Of a stretch of 55,397 nt of DNA, positions 8,709 to 17,452 are shown piece after piece. The notes under the pieces are model-generated. The model did no database searches. It was not told where the DNA came from and was given only the letters and a program-made list of their open reading frames with translations. The stretch is from an uncultured Spirochaetota bacterium. Its GTDB lineage: Bacteria > Spirochaetota > Spirochaetia > Treponematales > Treponemataceae. How positions within the stretch are numbered: position 1 is the first letter of the stretch; every line of letters starts with the position of its first letter. Position numbers and translations under genes: made by a program. The DNA is taken from assembly GCA_944389415.1 (NCBI GenBank), contig CALXMF010000014.1, forward strand, positions 1 to 55,397. The letters are read 5' to 3'.

Positions 8709-9897
8709 AATAGCGCTTCCCTGTGTCAATGACGGTGCGTATTACCTGCTGAATCATTTCATCTGTCATGCCTGGCCACAGCGGCAGAGTAAGGCTTTGC
8801 TGATACTGACGCTCTGCGTTTGGAAAATCTTTTTCGGTGATTCCATAGCGGCTGCGAATAAAAGTCATATGGAAATGAGGGATAAAGTGAACAGATATTC
8901 CCAATCCCTGTTCTATAAGCTTTGCGGCAAAAGTGTCCCGGTCAACAGAGAGTTTATTTTCTTTCAGTCGGAGAATATACAGGTGCCATGCGTTGCCTGG
9001 TCCGTCAGGCGGGGTTTTAAAGAAGTCATATGGTGCGAATGCGTCATTATATGCGGCGACAATTTTTTTTCGCTGTTCATAAAAAAGATGCGCTTTTTTT
9101 AGCTGGACTCTCCCGATTGCGGAAAGAATATCAGGCAGATTGCATTTCCAACCTGCTGCGGCGATATCATATTGCCATGATGGTTTTTGCGATGTGTATC
9201 GATCCCAGACTGGACGATCGATACCATGCATACGCATAAGCTCTATCCGTTTTGCGATTTCTGCATTCTGTGTGCAGATCATACCGCCTTCTGCAGTTGT
9301 TATAGTTTTTGTTGCATAAAAGGAAAATACTCCAGCATCGCCAAATGTACCAGCATATCTGCCGTTTACACATGAAGGAAATGCGTGAGCTGCGTCTTCT
9401 ATGACTTTTACACCATATTCATGTGCAATACTGCATATCTCATCCATACGGCATACATTTCCTGCAATATGGACAGGAACAATTGCCCGGATAGTTTTAT
9501 CTGCTTGTAGTTTCTGCCGAATTTGCTGAGGACTAATGCTGTATGTATCCTCTTCAATATCTGCATATACGATTTCTGCTCCAAGATGAAGCGCTGATGT
9601 CGCCGTTGAGATAAATGTATATGGAGTCGTCAGTATTTTGGTACCAGGACCAATTCCGCACGCATCCATTGCAAGCATAAGACCGCTGGAAGCACTGTTT
9701 ACAGCAAGTGCGTGCACTGATTCTGCTTTTTCTTCTGTGTTCAACGGTGCGACAGCTTGCGCAAATTCTTTTTCAAATAACAGTGTTTCATTTCCGGTTG
9801 TCAGCCATCCTGAACGCATAATACGCAGAACAGCTTCTTCTTCTTCGTGATCAAGCGCAGGACGAGAGAAGGGGACAAATAAGGTATCTTTTTTCAT
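8698..9897 (-). CDS. DegT/DnrJ/EryC1/StrS-family sugar aminotransferase
   Basis: This 399-residue PLP enzyme of fold type I transfers an amino group to a nucleotide-linked keto sugar, producing an amino sugar for a glycan. The PLP lysine is in FSFYATKTITTAEGG; EDAAHAFPS holds the cofactor-contacting aspartate. Length matches the family (370-400). The start overlaps the stop of the upstream dehydratase gene as ATGA, with GGTGATG upstream as SD, so the two are coupled. Its natural substrate is probably the 4-keto-6-deoxy sugar made by the upstream enzyme, as in UDP-bacillosamine-type pathways; that link is inferred from gene order. Confidence 0.93.
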   Translation of the reverse strand: MKKDTLFVPFSRPALDHEEEEAVLRIMRSGWLTTGNETLLFEKEFAQAVAPLNTEEKAESVHALAVNSASSGLMLAMDACGIGPGTKILTTPYTFISTATSALHLGAEIVYADIEEDTYSISPQQIRQKLQADKTIRAIVPVHIAGNVCRMDEICSIAHEYGVKVIEDAAHAFPSCVNGRYAGTFGDAGVFSFYATKTITTAEGGMICTQNAEIAKRIELMRMHGIDRPVWDRYTSQKPSWQYDIAAAGWKCNLPDILSAIGRVQLKKAHLFYEQRKKIVAAYNDAFAPYDFFKTPPDGPGNAWHLYILRLKENKLSVDRDTFAAKLIEQGLGISVHFIPHFHMTFIRSRYGITEKDFPNAERQYQQSLTLPLWPGMTDEMIQQVIRTVIDTGKRYYAG

Positions 9898-11390
9898 AGT
9901 ACATCACCTTGTAATGCAGGAAATCGTTGTAAGAGTATATGATAGAGTTCTTGTTTACTTCGGTATATATCTGTTTTTCCTTCTGTGTACACACAGATTG
10001 GCCGAAGCTGTTCAAGCAGTTCTTCCAGTTTTTGTCCATTACTGCCGCTGTCAAAGCTTTTCATACTGTTTTTCAGCTGCAGAATTTTAGGATATTCAGT
10101 AAGCTGCGGATTTTCTTCTGGCAGCCACAATGGTTCTTCAAGCCGTTCGCCTTTTCTTAGCCCAATGTAGGAAATACTGATATCTTTGCCGGGAATATAT
10201 CCTGAAAAACGGATAAGCTGCTCCGCAAGATCGGCAATTCGTATTGGTTCTCCCATATCCAGCATATAAGGGATTCCGTTTTGACCGACACCGCCTGTTT
10301 TTAGTACCAGCGAACATGCCTCCGGAATGGTCATGAAGTAACGTTTAACATCGGGATGAGTAACTGTAATTGGACCGCCCGCTTGTAATTGTTTCATAAA
10401 GAGCGGCAAAACTGATCCTCGTGAAGCAAGTACATTTCCAAATCGAACAAACATATATGCCGCATCCTGCTTGGACACTTTCAATGCCGCGTCAAGTACC
10501 AGTTTTTCGCACAGTAGTTTTGATATACCATATATTGATACTGGTTCCACAGCTTTATCGGTTGATATGAGCACAAAACGGGAGACATTGTTTTCAAGGG
10601 CCGCGTCCAGCACATTTTTTGTTCCGAATACATTATTTTCAATGACTGCTACAGGATTTTCCTGCATGAGCGGTACATGTTTATAAGCTGCGCAGTGAAA
10701 TATTACATCGCATTTGAGACGGGAAATAATATATTTCATATATTCCCGGTCTTTCATTTCTCCAATGACAGGTACAATTGTTGTTTTTTCTCCAACTCCT
10801 TCATTTTGCAGCAGCCGCAATTCTCTGTCTATCTGATATATAGAGTTTTCTCCATGGCCAAACAGATACAGACGCGCTGCGCCTCCTGAAAGCAGCTGCC
10901 GTGCGAGTTCTGATCCTATAGACCCCCCTGCGCCGGTAATAAGCACCCGTTTACCGCGCAGATATGCAAGTGATTCTTTTAGTGAGATGGTAACTGGTGT
11001 TCTGCCGAGAATATCAAGCGGATCTATCTCTCTTGTTTGTATCAAATGAACATCTTCTTCCACGATTTGAGAAACGCTTGGTACAATTTTGATATGTTCA
11101 AATTCGTTTTCTGTTAAAATAGTATAAATACCGCGGATACGTTCTATAGGAGCGGTTGGCATCGCTATAATAACTTCATCGCGTTCGCTGCGTTTTAGCA
11201 GCGGAACCATACGGTCTATGGGACCAAGAACGGGAATACCGTCTATTTTTTGTCCAATGAGATTGGGATCATCATCAAGAAATGCTTTTGTGGTTCCAAA
11301 AATTTTTTTTCGGGCAATTTCTTCTGCTATCATTTGACCGGCAAAACCAGCTCCGATAATATAGAGTTTTGTATCAGCTGATGAAAGCAT
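9894..11390 (-). CDS. CapD/FlaA1-type nucleotide-sugar dehydratase or epimerase, soluble form
   Basis: The 498-residue product has two Rossmann folds. The N-terminal one (YIIGAGFAGQMIAEEI) is the CoA-binding-like domain of CapD/WbpM proteins. The C-terminal one has GAGGSIGSELARQLL for NAD(P) and STDKAVEP near the active site. These enzymes convert UDP-GlcNAc to a 4-keto-6-deoxy sugar. Two oddities: the four N-terminal membrane helices of the long WbpM/CapD forms are absent, and the catalytic triad reads YGISK, with tyrosine, where long forms have methionine. The 5' end overlaps the NusG-like gene by 17 bases. It resembles the protein annotated Cap5D in T. pallidum, as I recall. Confidence 0.9.
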   Translation of the reverse strand: MLSSADTKLYIIGAGFAGQMIAEEIARKKIFGTTKAFLDDDPNLIGQKIDGIPVLGPIDRMVPLLKRSERDEVIIAMPTAPIERIRGIYTILTENEFEHIKIVPSVSQIVEEDVHLIQTREIDPLDILGRTPVTISLKESLAYLRGKRVLITGAGGSIGSELARQLLSGGAARLYLFGHGENSIYQIDRELRLLQNEGVGEKTTIVPVIGEMKDREYMKYIISRLKCDVIFHCAAYKHVPLMQENPVAVIENNVFGTKNVLDAALENNVSRFVLISTDKAVEPVSIYGISKLLCEKLVLDAALKVSKQDAAYMFVRFGNVLASRGSVLPLFMKQLQAGGPITVTHPDVKRYFMTIPEACSLVLKTGGVGQNGIPYMLDMGEPIRIADLAEQLIRFSGYIPGKDISISYIGLRKGERLEEPLWLPEENPQLTEYPKILQLKNSMKSFDSGSNGQKLEELLEQLRPICVYTEGKTDIYRSKQELYHILLQRFPALQGDVL

Positions 11391-11949
11391 GATTGTCTGC
11401 CTCCTGTGTTTGTTCTATATCAGATTTTCCGATTGATTTATGAATAACTGTAAATGAAAGATCTATTGTTAATGCGTTGTTTGCAAAATCAAGCTGTACC
11501 TTTGCCCTCTGTTTTCGTTTGTCTACCCGTATAATACTCCCTTCAAGTCCGGCAAGCGGACCATCGGTAACAACAATGCGGTCATTTTCATCAAAGTATA
11601 CTTGTGATATTTCAGCAACGGGACCGAAATCCAGAAAGTGCTTCAATATATTCAGATCATTACCTTGTAGCGGTATTATTTCCTGATTACTTTTTAGGAA
11701 TCTGTAGAACATGGGTGTTTTGCGCATAATATTCCGCAGTTCAAAGTCTATGTCGTCTGTTTCAATAAATATGTATCCGGGAAATATAGGCTGCAACTCA
11801 GTTATTTGTTTCCCTTGCCGTCGTATTGTCAGCCGCCTTTTTGGAAAAAAAAAGTGCTGTTTTTCTTCTCTTAAAATCAGCTGTCTTTTGATGCGCTCTA
11901 TGTATACGTCCTCTTTCAGGGTCTGAACTTGAGCTGCAAAATATTTCAT
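11374..11949 (-). CDS. Specialised NusG paralogue (LoaP/RfaH/UpxY-like antiterminator)
   Basis: The 191-residue product has an N-terminal NGN domain (MKYFAAQVQTLKEDVYIERI, with a PGYIFIE motif near residue 70) and a C-terminal KOW domain (VTDGPLAGLEGSIIRVDKRKQRAKVQLDF region). NusG paralogues in this position travel with RNA polymerase and let it read through long glycan operons; LoaP-type members are known from spirochaetes. It is the first gene of the six-gene glycan operon, fitting that role. The frame is open far upstream; I use the ATG at 11949 because the NGN domain starts there. The ATG at 11967 is an alternative. Neither has a strong SD. Confidence 0.88.
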   Translation of the reverse strand: MKYFAAQVQTLKEDVYIERIKRQLILREEKQHFFFPKRRLTIRRQGKQITELQPIFPGYIFIETDDIDFELRNIMRKTPMFYRFLKSNQEIIPLQGNDLNILKHFLDFGPVAEISQVYFDENDRIVVTDGPLAGLEGSIIRVDKRKQRAKVQLDFANNALTIDLSFTVIHKSIGKSDIEQTQEADNHAFIS

Positions 11950-12124
11950 AAGATAGAATAATATCATAAGGCAGCCTGTTTCTTCAATAATCAGACTGTG
12001 ATATAGAAAACGGGCAGACACTCCTGATAAAATTCTAATCCTGTTCCTTGAAAGCTCCGACAATAAAGTGTATTTGTGTTTCTTAAGCAGTATCTTTGTA
12101 TTGTAACGCTGTACGGGAGGGGTC

Positions 12125-12637
12125 ATGATACATAAAAAAAGAACTGTATTTTGGAGCGTATTGGCGGTATATATGGCTTGTGCTGCCATGCTGCCTGCTG
12201 CTTCAGCAGCAGTTCAGATTATCCAGAATGAAAAAGGTATTGATAAGATACGTGACGCAACATATCTGTTTGAGGACGCGGTCATGAACTGCTGTTTTGA
12301 TCAGGGTGTTATTGTATCGAATACACCGGCTATTGCCGGAGCTGGTAATATATCAGCGATAAATGCACAGGCGATGAGCAGTGCTCAAAGCGGGCGGCTT
12401 GAATATTATATCATGGTTATGCTGAATTATAATACGTCATCCTCAACAAATCCGGATGCGGTTCGGTTGAGTAATATTGATTCAGTATCATGGCAGATAT
12501 ACCGGTTGTCAGATGCTTCACTGTGCAAAGACGAAACAGTGGCGGTGGCTGCTGTTTTGCCTGAAGAAGATACGGAAGAAGGGTTTACCGATTTTGCCTG
12601 TCAGGTTGCATATCGAATCTGTGCGGAGCTTAAATAA
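12125..12637 (+). CDS. Exported protein of unknown function
   Basis: I do not recognise the family. The 170-residue product has a signal peptide (about residues 1-28, ending near ASAA) and no further membrane segment. The mature part has two adjacent cysteines (NCCFDQG) and further single cysteines, which may form disulphides in the periplasm. Its middle suggests a binding fold with an inner S/N-rich loop. GGGAGGGG is the SD. It is divergent from the glycan operon and lies 21 bases upstream of the SPOR protein gene, so the two probably form one transcript and may act in the same envelope process. Confidence 0.75.
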   Translation: MIHKKRTVFWSVLAVYMACAAMLPAASAAVQIIQNEKGIDKIRDATYLFEDAVMNCCFDQGVIVSNTPAIAGAGNISAINAQAMSSAQSGRLEYYIMVMLNYNTSSSTNPDAVRLSNIDSVSWQIYRLSDASLCKDETVAVAAVLPEEDTEEGFTDFACQVAYRICAELK

Positions 12638-12658
12638 GCGGTAGGGGGATTAACTGTA

Positions 12659-14191
12659 ATGAAACATGTGATTTGTGGTTTTCTGGCAGCGGTTTTATGT
12701 TTGTTGCCGGTATTTTCTGCAGTGAGGCCGTCAATAGACGGACGTGCCGTTGTAGCCGAAACAGATGAACTTCCTTCGGGTTTGTTTGCTAAAGCTGTTG
12801 GATATCTTCCAGGAGACACTGTTACGGTTACAAATCCGTCAACTGGTGTTACTGTAGATGTGATGGTTCTTGGTGCACTTGATCCATCAGAAGGTATCGC
12901 GATTAAACTTTCTCAGACCGCTGCAGATAAGTTATTTATTACAAAAAATTCAAATGCTCAGGTTAAAATTACAAAAAGAACTGGTAATATAGATGAAAGT
13001 GTGACTGGCTCTGCTGTTGTTTCCGTTGCACCGGATGAAAAAAAGGCAGTTTCAGAGTTGCCTGACGAAATTAAGGATTCTGTTGCACGATCTGAAAAAG
13101 AGGAAAAAACAGCAGCTGTCCCGGAATCTCGTACTGTTCCTAAAGCAGAAGAACCGTTAGCTGATTCTGCGGAAGACGCAAAAGATGAAATTTCTTCTGA
13201 TACTGAAGAGATAGCTGTGGACAGTGTTCCTGCAGCAACTGAAACCATTGCTGAAAATACAGAAAAAGAAATCGATATTACAGACAAAGAAGAGGGGAGT
13301 GCTGAAACTGTTGCAAAAGCAGATGTAGCTGATACAACAGATGCGATAGTTCCAGAAACAGACGAAAAGGCTTTAGAAGCCAATACGGAAGCAGGTGTAG
13401 AAGACCGTATTGTTTTCCGATTAGAAGAACCTGTTCTTGCCGAAGAGTCAGTACCCGATACGGAATCTCCAGTAATGGAAGAGGTGCAAGATAATATAGA
13501 AGAGAAGTCTGCATTATCAGAAGAATCTGCGGAGCCTGAAAAAAGCGTCTCTGAAGATGAGAAAACCGAAAATGAATCTTCTGTGCCTGCCGCAGAAGAA
13601 ATTGCTCTAGTTCCGGCAGATAACAAACCTGCGGTTATGGCCACTGAGAGAACTATCCCTGAATCTGCTGTAGATTCTGAAATTGTTCTGGTACCATCTG
13701 ATATGAATCCTCCTCCTGAAGATAAGTCCGAACCTGTAAAGGAAAAAACATCTGTTGTTCCAGAAGAAAAGAAAACAGATACAGCTGATGCTATTCGTGC
13801 AGAAGAAAAATCAGAAGATATTCTGACCATTGTGCCTGAAAAGATTTTTGATGCTGCTGATAAAGATACTAAAACAGAACCTGTTTCTGAAACAGATTCA
13901 GCTGTTTCTGAAGCGTTGAAAGCTGATTTTCATTCGTATATTGTCCCAAAACTTGATAAACTGGAATCTGGTAAATATTATGTTCAGATTACTATATCAG
14001 ATAAAGAAGATGTTCTTAATGATCTTCAGCAGAAATATGGAACTGTGTATCCGCTGGTATATGTTCCGCGGACATCAGGAACCGCGTATCAGGTAATGAT
14101 TGGTCCTCTCTCTGTAGATGAGTATGGTGTTGTAATGGCCCGGTTTAAAGAATACGGATATACAGACGCATTCTTGCGTAAAATCCGATAA
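12659..14191 (+). CDS. Exported RlpA-like/SPOR-domain protein with long acidic linker
   Basis: The 510-residue product has a signal peptide (about 1-20). A domain at about 30-105 resembles the double-psi barrel of RlpA (YLPGDTVTVTNPSTG and IAIKLSQTAADKL), although the segment holding RlpA's catalytic residues is not evident. A linker of about 300 residues, rich in Glu, Ala, Ser, Val and Pro, follows. A SPOR domain occupies about 430-510 (KYYVQITISDKED to the end). SPOR domains bind denuded peptidoglycan at division sites. A structural or septal envelope role is likely. The Glu/Ser-rich linker causes a long false frame on the opposite strand. It ends just before a bidirectional terminator. Confidence 0.82.
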   Translation: MKHVICGFLAAVLCLLPVFSAVRPSIDGRAVVAETDELPSGLFAKAVGYLPGDTVTVTNPSTGVTVDVMVLGALDPSEGIAIKLSQTAADKLFITKNSNAQVKITKRTGNIDESVTGSAVVSVAPDEKKAVSELPDEIKDSVARSEKEEKTAAVPESRTVPKAEEPLADSAEDAKDEISSDTEEIAVDSVPAATETIAENTEKEIDITDKEEGSAETVAKADVADTTDAIVPETDEKALEANTEAGVEDRIVFRLEEPVLAEESVPDTESPVMEEVQDNIEEKSALSEESAEPEKSVSEDEKTENESSVPAAEEIALVPADNKPAVMATERTIPESAVDSEIVLVPSDMNPPPEDKSEPVKEKTSVVPEEKKTDTADAIRAEEKSEDILTIVPEKIFDAADKDTKTEPVSETDSAVSEALKADFHSYIVPKLDKLESGKYYVQITISDKEDVLNDLQQKYGTVYPLVYVPRTSGTAYQVMIGPLSVDEYGVVMARFKEYGYTDAFLRKIR

Positions 14192-14256
14192 AAGTTTACG
14201 GCTCCTTGTTTTTGAAACGGGGAGTTGTATTTAAATCATTTTTATAATCGCAAATA

Positions 14257-14289
14257 AAAAGCGCTTCAGAATAGTTCTGAAGCGCTTTT
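14257..14289. terminator. Bidirectional intrinsic terminator
   Basis: A perfect 15-bp stem (14257-14271 with 14275-14289) around a three-base loop is flanked by A-runs and T-runs on both sides. It serves the convergent SPOR-protein gene and glgC. Confidence 0.9.
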
Positions 14290-14309
14290 AGTTTTGATAG
14301 GCGATTATT

Positions 14310-15593
14310 TTAGATTACTGTTCCTGGAGGAATGATTGCATTCTTGCGGATGACAATAATACCATCTGTACTGTAAAATTCGCCGTTTTCACCATGTTCA
14401 CCGTCTTCATATGTTTTACCGTCTACACCAATGCGGCAGTTTGCTCCGATACGGGCATTCTTATCAATAATGGTATTTGCGATATGACAGTTTTTGCCGA
14501 TCCCAATATGTGGAATTCCCTGAGAATCTGCTTCATGATGATCTTCTTCTGTTTCATAATAGTCAGAACCCATGCAGATGACACCGTCAAGTGTAGTACC
14601 GTCTCTTATGATACTGCGGATGCCAATAACCGATTTGCTGATTTTGGCATTTGAAATAACACAGCCTTCACAGGCAAGAGAAGCTTCCATAGTAGCATTA
14701 TTTATTTTAGACGGTGGAAGATTTCTCGGATGTGTATAAATGGGTCTTTCTTCATCATAGAAATTGAATTGCGGTTTTATAGAAGCAAGATCTATATTAG
14801 CGTTATAGAAACTGCGGATAGTACCTATATCTTCCCAATAACCGTTATAAACATAGGAATTGACTTTGTAATTTTTTATGGCGTCAGGAATAATTTCTTT
14901 TCCAAAATCCATGTAGTTATTATTCAAGCATTCACGCATTGCTTCTGCGTTGAAAATATAGATACCCATGGACGCCAGATATTCTTTGCCTTCGGGAACA
15001 CTATCCTGCATATCTGTTGGAATTTTCCAGTCTGAAATATCAAGATCAGGTGCTGGTTTTTCCATAAACGCAGTAATTCGGCTGTTCTTATTGATTTTCA
15101 TAATACCGAATCCAGACGCATCTTCACGGCTGACTGCTGTTGTTGCGATGGTGATATCAGCTCCAGACTCGATATGTTTATCCATATATTTTTTGAGGTC
15201 CATTCGGTACAGCTGATCGCCTGACAGAATGATGTAATGGGTTGGACGCTGTGTTTCAAAGTGGCAGAAATTTTTCCGTACTGCATCTGCGGTACCTTCG
15301 TACCAGCCTGAATGCTCTAATGTCTGTTCTGCGGCAAGAATTTCAACAAATCCAAGAGAGAACCGGTCAAAGTTATATGCATTTGCAATGTGCAGATGCA
15401 GCGATGCAGAATTAAACTGTGTCAGCAGATAAATTTTTTTATATCCTGAGTTGATACAGTTTGAAATTGGGATATCGACAATACGGTGATTACCTCCGAA
15501 CGGTACAGCCGGTTTTGACCGTTCTTTTGTCAGCGGGTACAACCGGGTACCCTTTCCTCCCCCTAGAATAATTGACAAGACCTTGGGTTCCAT
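14310..15593 (-). CDS. glgC: Glucose-1-phosphate adenylyltransferase
   Basis: GlgC makes ADP-glucose from glucose-1-phosphate and ATP, the committed step of bacterial glycogen synthesis. The 427-residue product shows GGGKGTRLYPLT for nucleotide binding, the KPAVPFGG motif, the WYEGTADAV motif, GDQLYRMD, and a C-terminal left-handed helix region (IGIGKNCHIANTIIDKNARIG). The start at 15593 is chosen over the ATG at 15599 because TAGGAGG lies six bases before it but touches the other. It is a single-gene unit with its own promoter and terminator. No other glycogen gene is in the window. Confidence 0.95.
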   Translation of the reverse strand: MEPKVLSIILGGGKGTRLYPLTKERSKPAVPFGGNHRIVDIPISNCINSGYKKIYLLTQFNSASLHLHIANAYNFDRFSLGFVEILAAEQTLEHSGWYEGTADAVRKNFCHFETQRPTHYIILSGDQLYRMDLKKYMDKHIESGADITIATTAVSREDASGFGIMKINKNSRITAFMEKPAPDLDISDWKIPTDMQDSVPEGKEYLASMGIYIFNAEAMRECLNNNYMDFGKEIIPDAIKNYKVNSYVYNGYWEDIGTIRSFYNANIDLASIKPQFNFYDEERPIYTHPRNLPPSKINNATMEASLACEGCVISNAKISKSVIGIRSIIRDGTTLDGVICMGSDYYETEEDHHEADSQGIPHIGIGKNCHIANTIIDKNARIGANCRIGVDGKTYEDGEHGENGEFYSTDGIIVIRKNAIIPPGTVI

Positions 15594-15643
15594 TACCATC
15601 CTCCTATAATCGAGAAATAATTATATAATATTCATTCACTTTT

Positions 15644-15672
15644 ATTATAACTCCTGTTTCTGAGAAACGCAA
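15644..15672 (-). promoter_or_regulatory. Sigma-70 type promoter for glgC
   Basis: On the minus strand, TTGCGT (15667-15672) and a perfect TATAAT (15644-15649) are spaced by 17 bases. The leader would be about 45 bases. Confidence 0.7.
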
Positions 15673-15765
15673 TGAAAAAATATGGTATTTGACTTATTAA
15701 AAAGTATCTGAATTAGGAAACAGAAGATAAAAAGGCAGTTTTTTGCTGTTTGTACCGGCAAAAGA

Positions 15766-15792
15766 TAATGTATTGTCTGTTTATGCCGATAT
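15766..15792 (+). promoter_or_regulatory. Sigma-28 (FliA)-like flagellar promoter
   Basis: TAATGTAT at 15766-15773, then 11 bases, then GCCGATAT at 15785-15792. This matches the classic sigma-28 pattern TAAAGTTT-N11-GCCGATAA at 6 of 8 and 7 of 8 positions. It lies 24 bases before the flgF start. Confidence 0.65.
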
Positions 15793-15816
15793 TTAAAATG
15801 ATTATTTGGAGGAACC

Positions 15817-16614
15817 ATGATTAGAGGTTGGTATACTGGTGCGAGCGGTATGAATGCTCAGCAGAACAGACTTGATGCAATTGCGAATAATCTTGCGAAT
15901 GCAGATACTGCAGCATATAAGCGTGATGTTGCTGTGAGCAAATCGTTCCCTGAGTTGCTTCTGCGTCGGATGAATGATGACGGCTTGTATAATACACCTT
16001 TTGGTTCAGCTGACGTTGCTCCTATAATAGGAAAAGTTGGTCTCGGTGTGGAGACCAATGAATTATATACCGTATTTGAACAGGGATCATTTAAAAGTTC
16101 TGATCTGAAGACAGATGTCGCGCTGAGCGGCGAGGGCTTTATTGCTGTGCAGACTCCTGATGGAGAGCGTTATACACGCAACGGAAGTTTTATGGTTGGA
16201 AAAGAAGGCTTGCTGCTGACTAAAGACGGTTATCCAGTGCTTGGTGAAAATGGTCCTATTCATGTGTCCGATGATCGCTTTGTGATTAATAAGGACGGTG
16301 TTATCTATTCTGAGCAGAATATGGAATTGATTGACCGCCTAAAGACTGTTCGTTTTGATAACGAACGATATCTGAATAAAATGGGAAACAGTCTGTATGT
16401 TCCCACTGATATTTCTGGTCCGGCTCATATTGCAGAAGGTGATGAACGTCCGCAATTTATGCAGGGATATACGGAAACTTCAAATGTGAACGTGGTCAAT
16501 GAAATGGTGCAGATGATCGAAGTAAATCGTGCGTATGAAGCTAATCAGAAATTAATTCAATCGCAGGATACAATGATGAGCACGCTGTGGCAGCGGGTTG
16601 TTAATGTAAACTAG
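15817..16614 (+). CDS. flgF: Flagellar basal-body rod protein FlgF
   Basis: This 265-residue axial protein forms part of the proximal rod of the periplasmic flagellum. The N-terminus (WYTGASGMNAQQNRLDAIANNLAN) is the flagellar rod signature, and the C-terminal helix (ETSNVNVVNEMVQMIEVNRAYEANQK) is the matching FlgF/FlgG motif. Both ends pair in the coiled-coil core of rod and hook proteins. SD is TGGAGGA. It is followed 25 bases later by flgG; the order flgF-flgG-rod-binding protein is the same as I recall in T. pallidum (TP0961-TP0959). It is likely expressed from the sigma-28-like promoter upstream. Confidence 0.93.
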   Translation: MIRGWYTGASGMNAQQNRLDAIANNLANADTAAYKRDVAVSKSFPELLLRRMNDDGLYNTPFGSADVAPIIGKVGLGVETNELYTVFEQGSFKSSDLKTDVALSGEGFIAVQTPDGERYTRNGSFMVGKEGLLLTKDGYPVLGENGPIHVSDDRFVINKDGVIYSEQNMELIDRLKTVRFDNERYLNKMGNSLYVPTDISGPAHIAEGDERPQFMQGYTETSNVNVVNEMVQMIEVNRAYEANQKLIQSQDTMMSTLWQRVVNVN

Positions 16615-16639
16615 ATATTAATATAAAAGGATCTTGAGT

Positions 16640-17434
16640 ATGGTAAGAAGTTTATGGACCGGGGCTTCCGGAATGAATGGTCAGCAGGCCAATATAGATG
16701 CTATTTCAAACAACCTTTCTAATGTTAATACAACCGGATATAAACAGCAGCGTGCTGAATTTGAAGATTTGATCTATCAGACGGTAAAACTTGCTGGAAC
16801 TCCTGCGACTGAAGATACTGTTACCCCGGTTGGTATAGAAATGGGTGCAGGTGTACGTGTCGCGGCGACTCAGAGAATTTTTAGTCAGGGTTCGCTGCAG
16901 AATACGCAGGTTGCTACAGATGTTGCAATTGACGGTGAAGGTTTTTTCCGTGTTCAGCAATATGATGGCAGTTTTGCATATACTCGGGATGGATCTTTTA
17001 AGGTTGATTCTACAGGACAGCTTGTTACTTCAAATGGTTGTCGGATTATGCCCGAAATTATAATGCCCGAAGGATTTCAGCTTGAAACCCTTGCTGTCAG
17101 TCAGGATGGTCGTGTATCGGTAAAAGTAAATGGGTCGAATGAACCGGTTCAGGTAGGTCAATTAGAATTATACCGTTTCCCTAATGCAGCTGGGCTTGAA
17201 GCTCTTGGAGATAATTTATTTAAAGTGGGTAACGCTTCTGGAATGCCGATAGCGGGGCGTCCTGGGTTTGAAGGAATGGGAGCTCTTCATCATAAATTTT
17301 TGGAAATGTCAAATGTTTCAGTTGTGAATGAGATGGTGCAGATGATTGTTGCACAGCGTGCCTATGAATTCAGTTCAAAAGCTGTACAAACAAGCGATAA
17401 TATGCTGTCTGTTGCAGCAAATCTGAAACGATAA
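16640..17434 (+). CDS. flgG: Flagellar distal-rod protein FlgG
   Basis: The 264-residue product forms the distal rod. Its N-terminus reads LWTGASGMNGQQANIDAISNNLSN and its C-terminus EMSNVSVVNEMVQMIVAQRAYEFSSK, the standard FlgG ends, and the length matches (about 260-265). The start at 16640 is chosen because AAGGA lies eight bases before it; an in-frame TTG six bases upstream adds only two residues. It is a paralogue of the preceding FlgF. The following rod-binding protein gene begins 18 bases on. Confidence 0.96.
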   Translation: MVRSLWTGASGMNGQQANIDAISNNLSNVNTTGYKQQRAEFEDLIYQTVKLAGTPATEDTVTPVGIEMGAGVRVAATQRIFSQGSLQNTQVATDVAIDGEGFFRVQQYDGSFAYTRDGSFKVDSTGQLVTSNGCRIMPEIIMPEGFQLETLAVSQDGRVSVKVNGSNEPVQVGQLELYRFPNAAGLEALGDNLFKVGNASGMPIAGRPGFEGMGALHHKFLEMSNVSVVNEMVQMIVAQRAYEFSSKAVQTSDNMLSVAANLKR

Positions 17435-17452
17435 TACTAGTAGGAGTTATAT

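Noticed and set aside
12958-13830. A 290-codon open frame on the minus strand in the SPOR-protein linker
   Set aside because: It is produced by the Glu/Ser-rich codons of the sense gene and is itself almost only Ser, Ala, Val and Thr.
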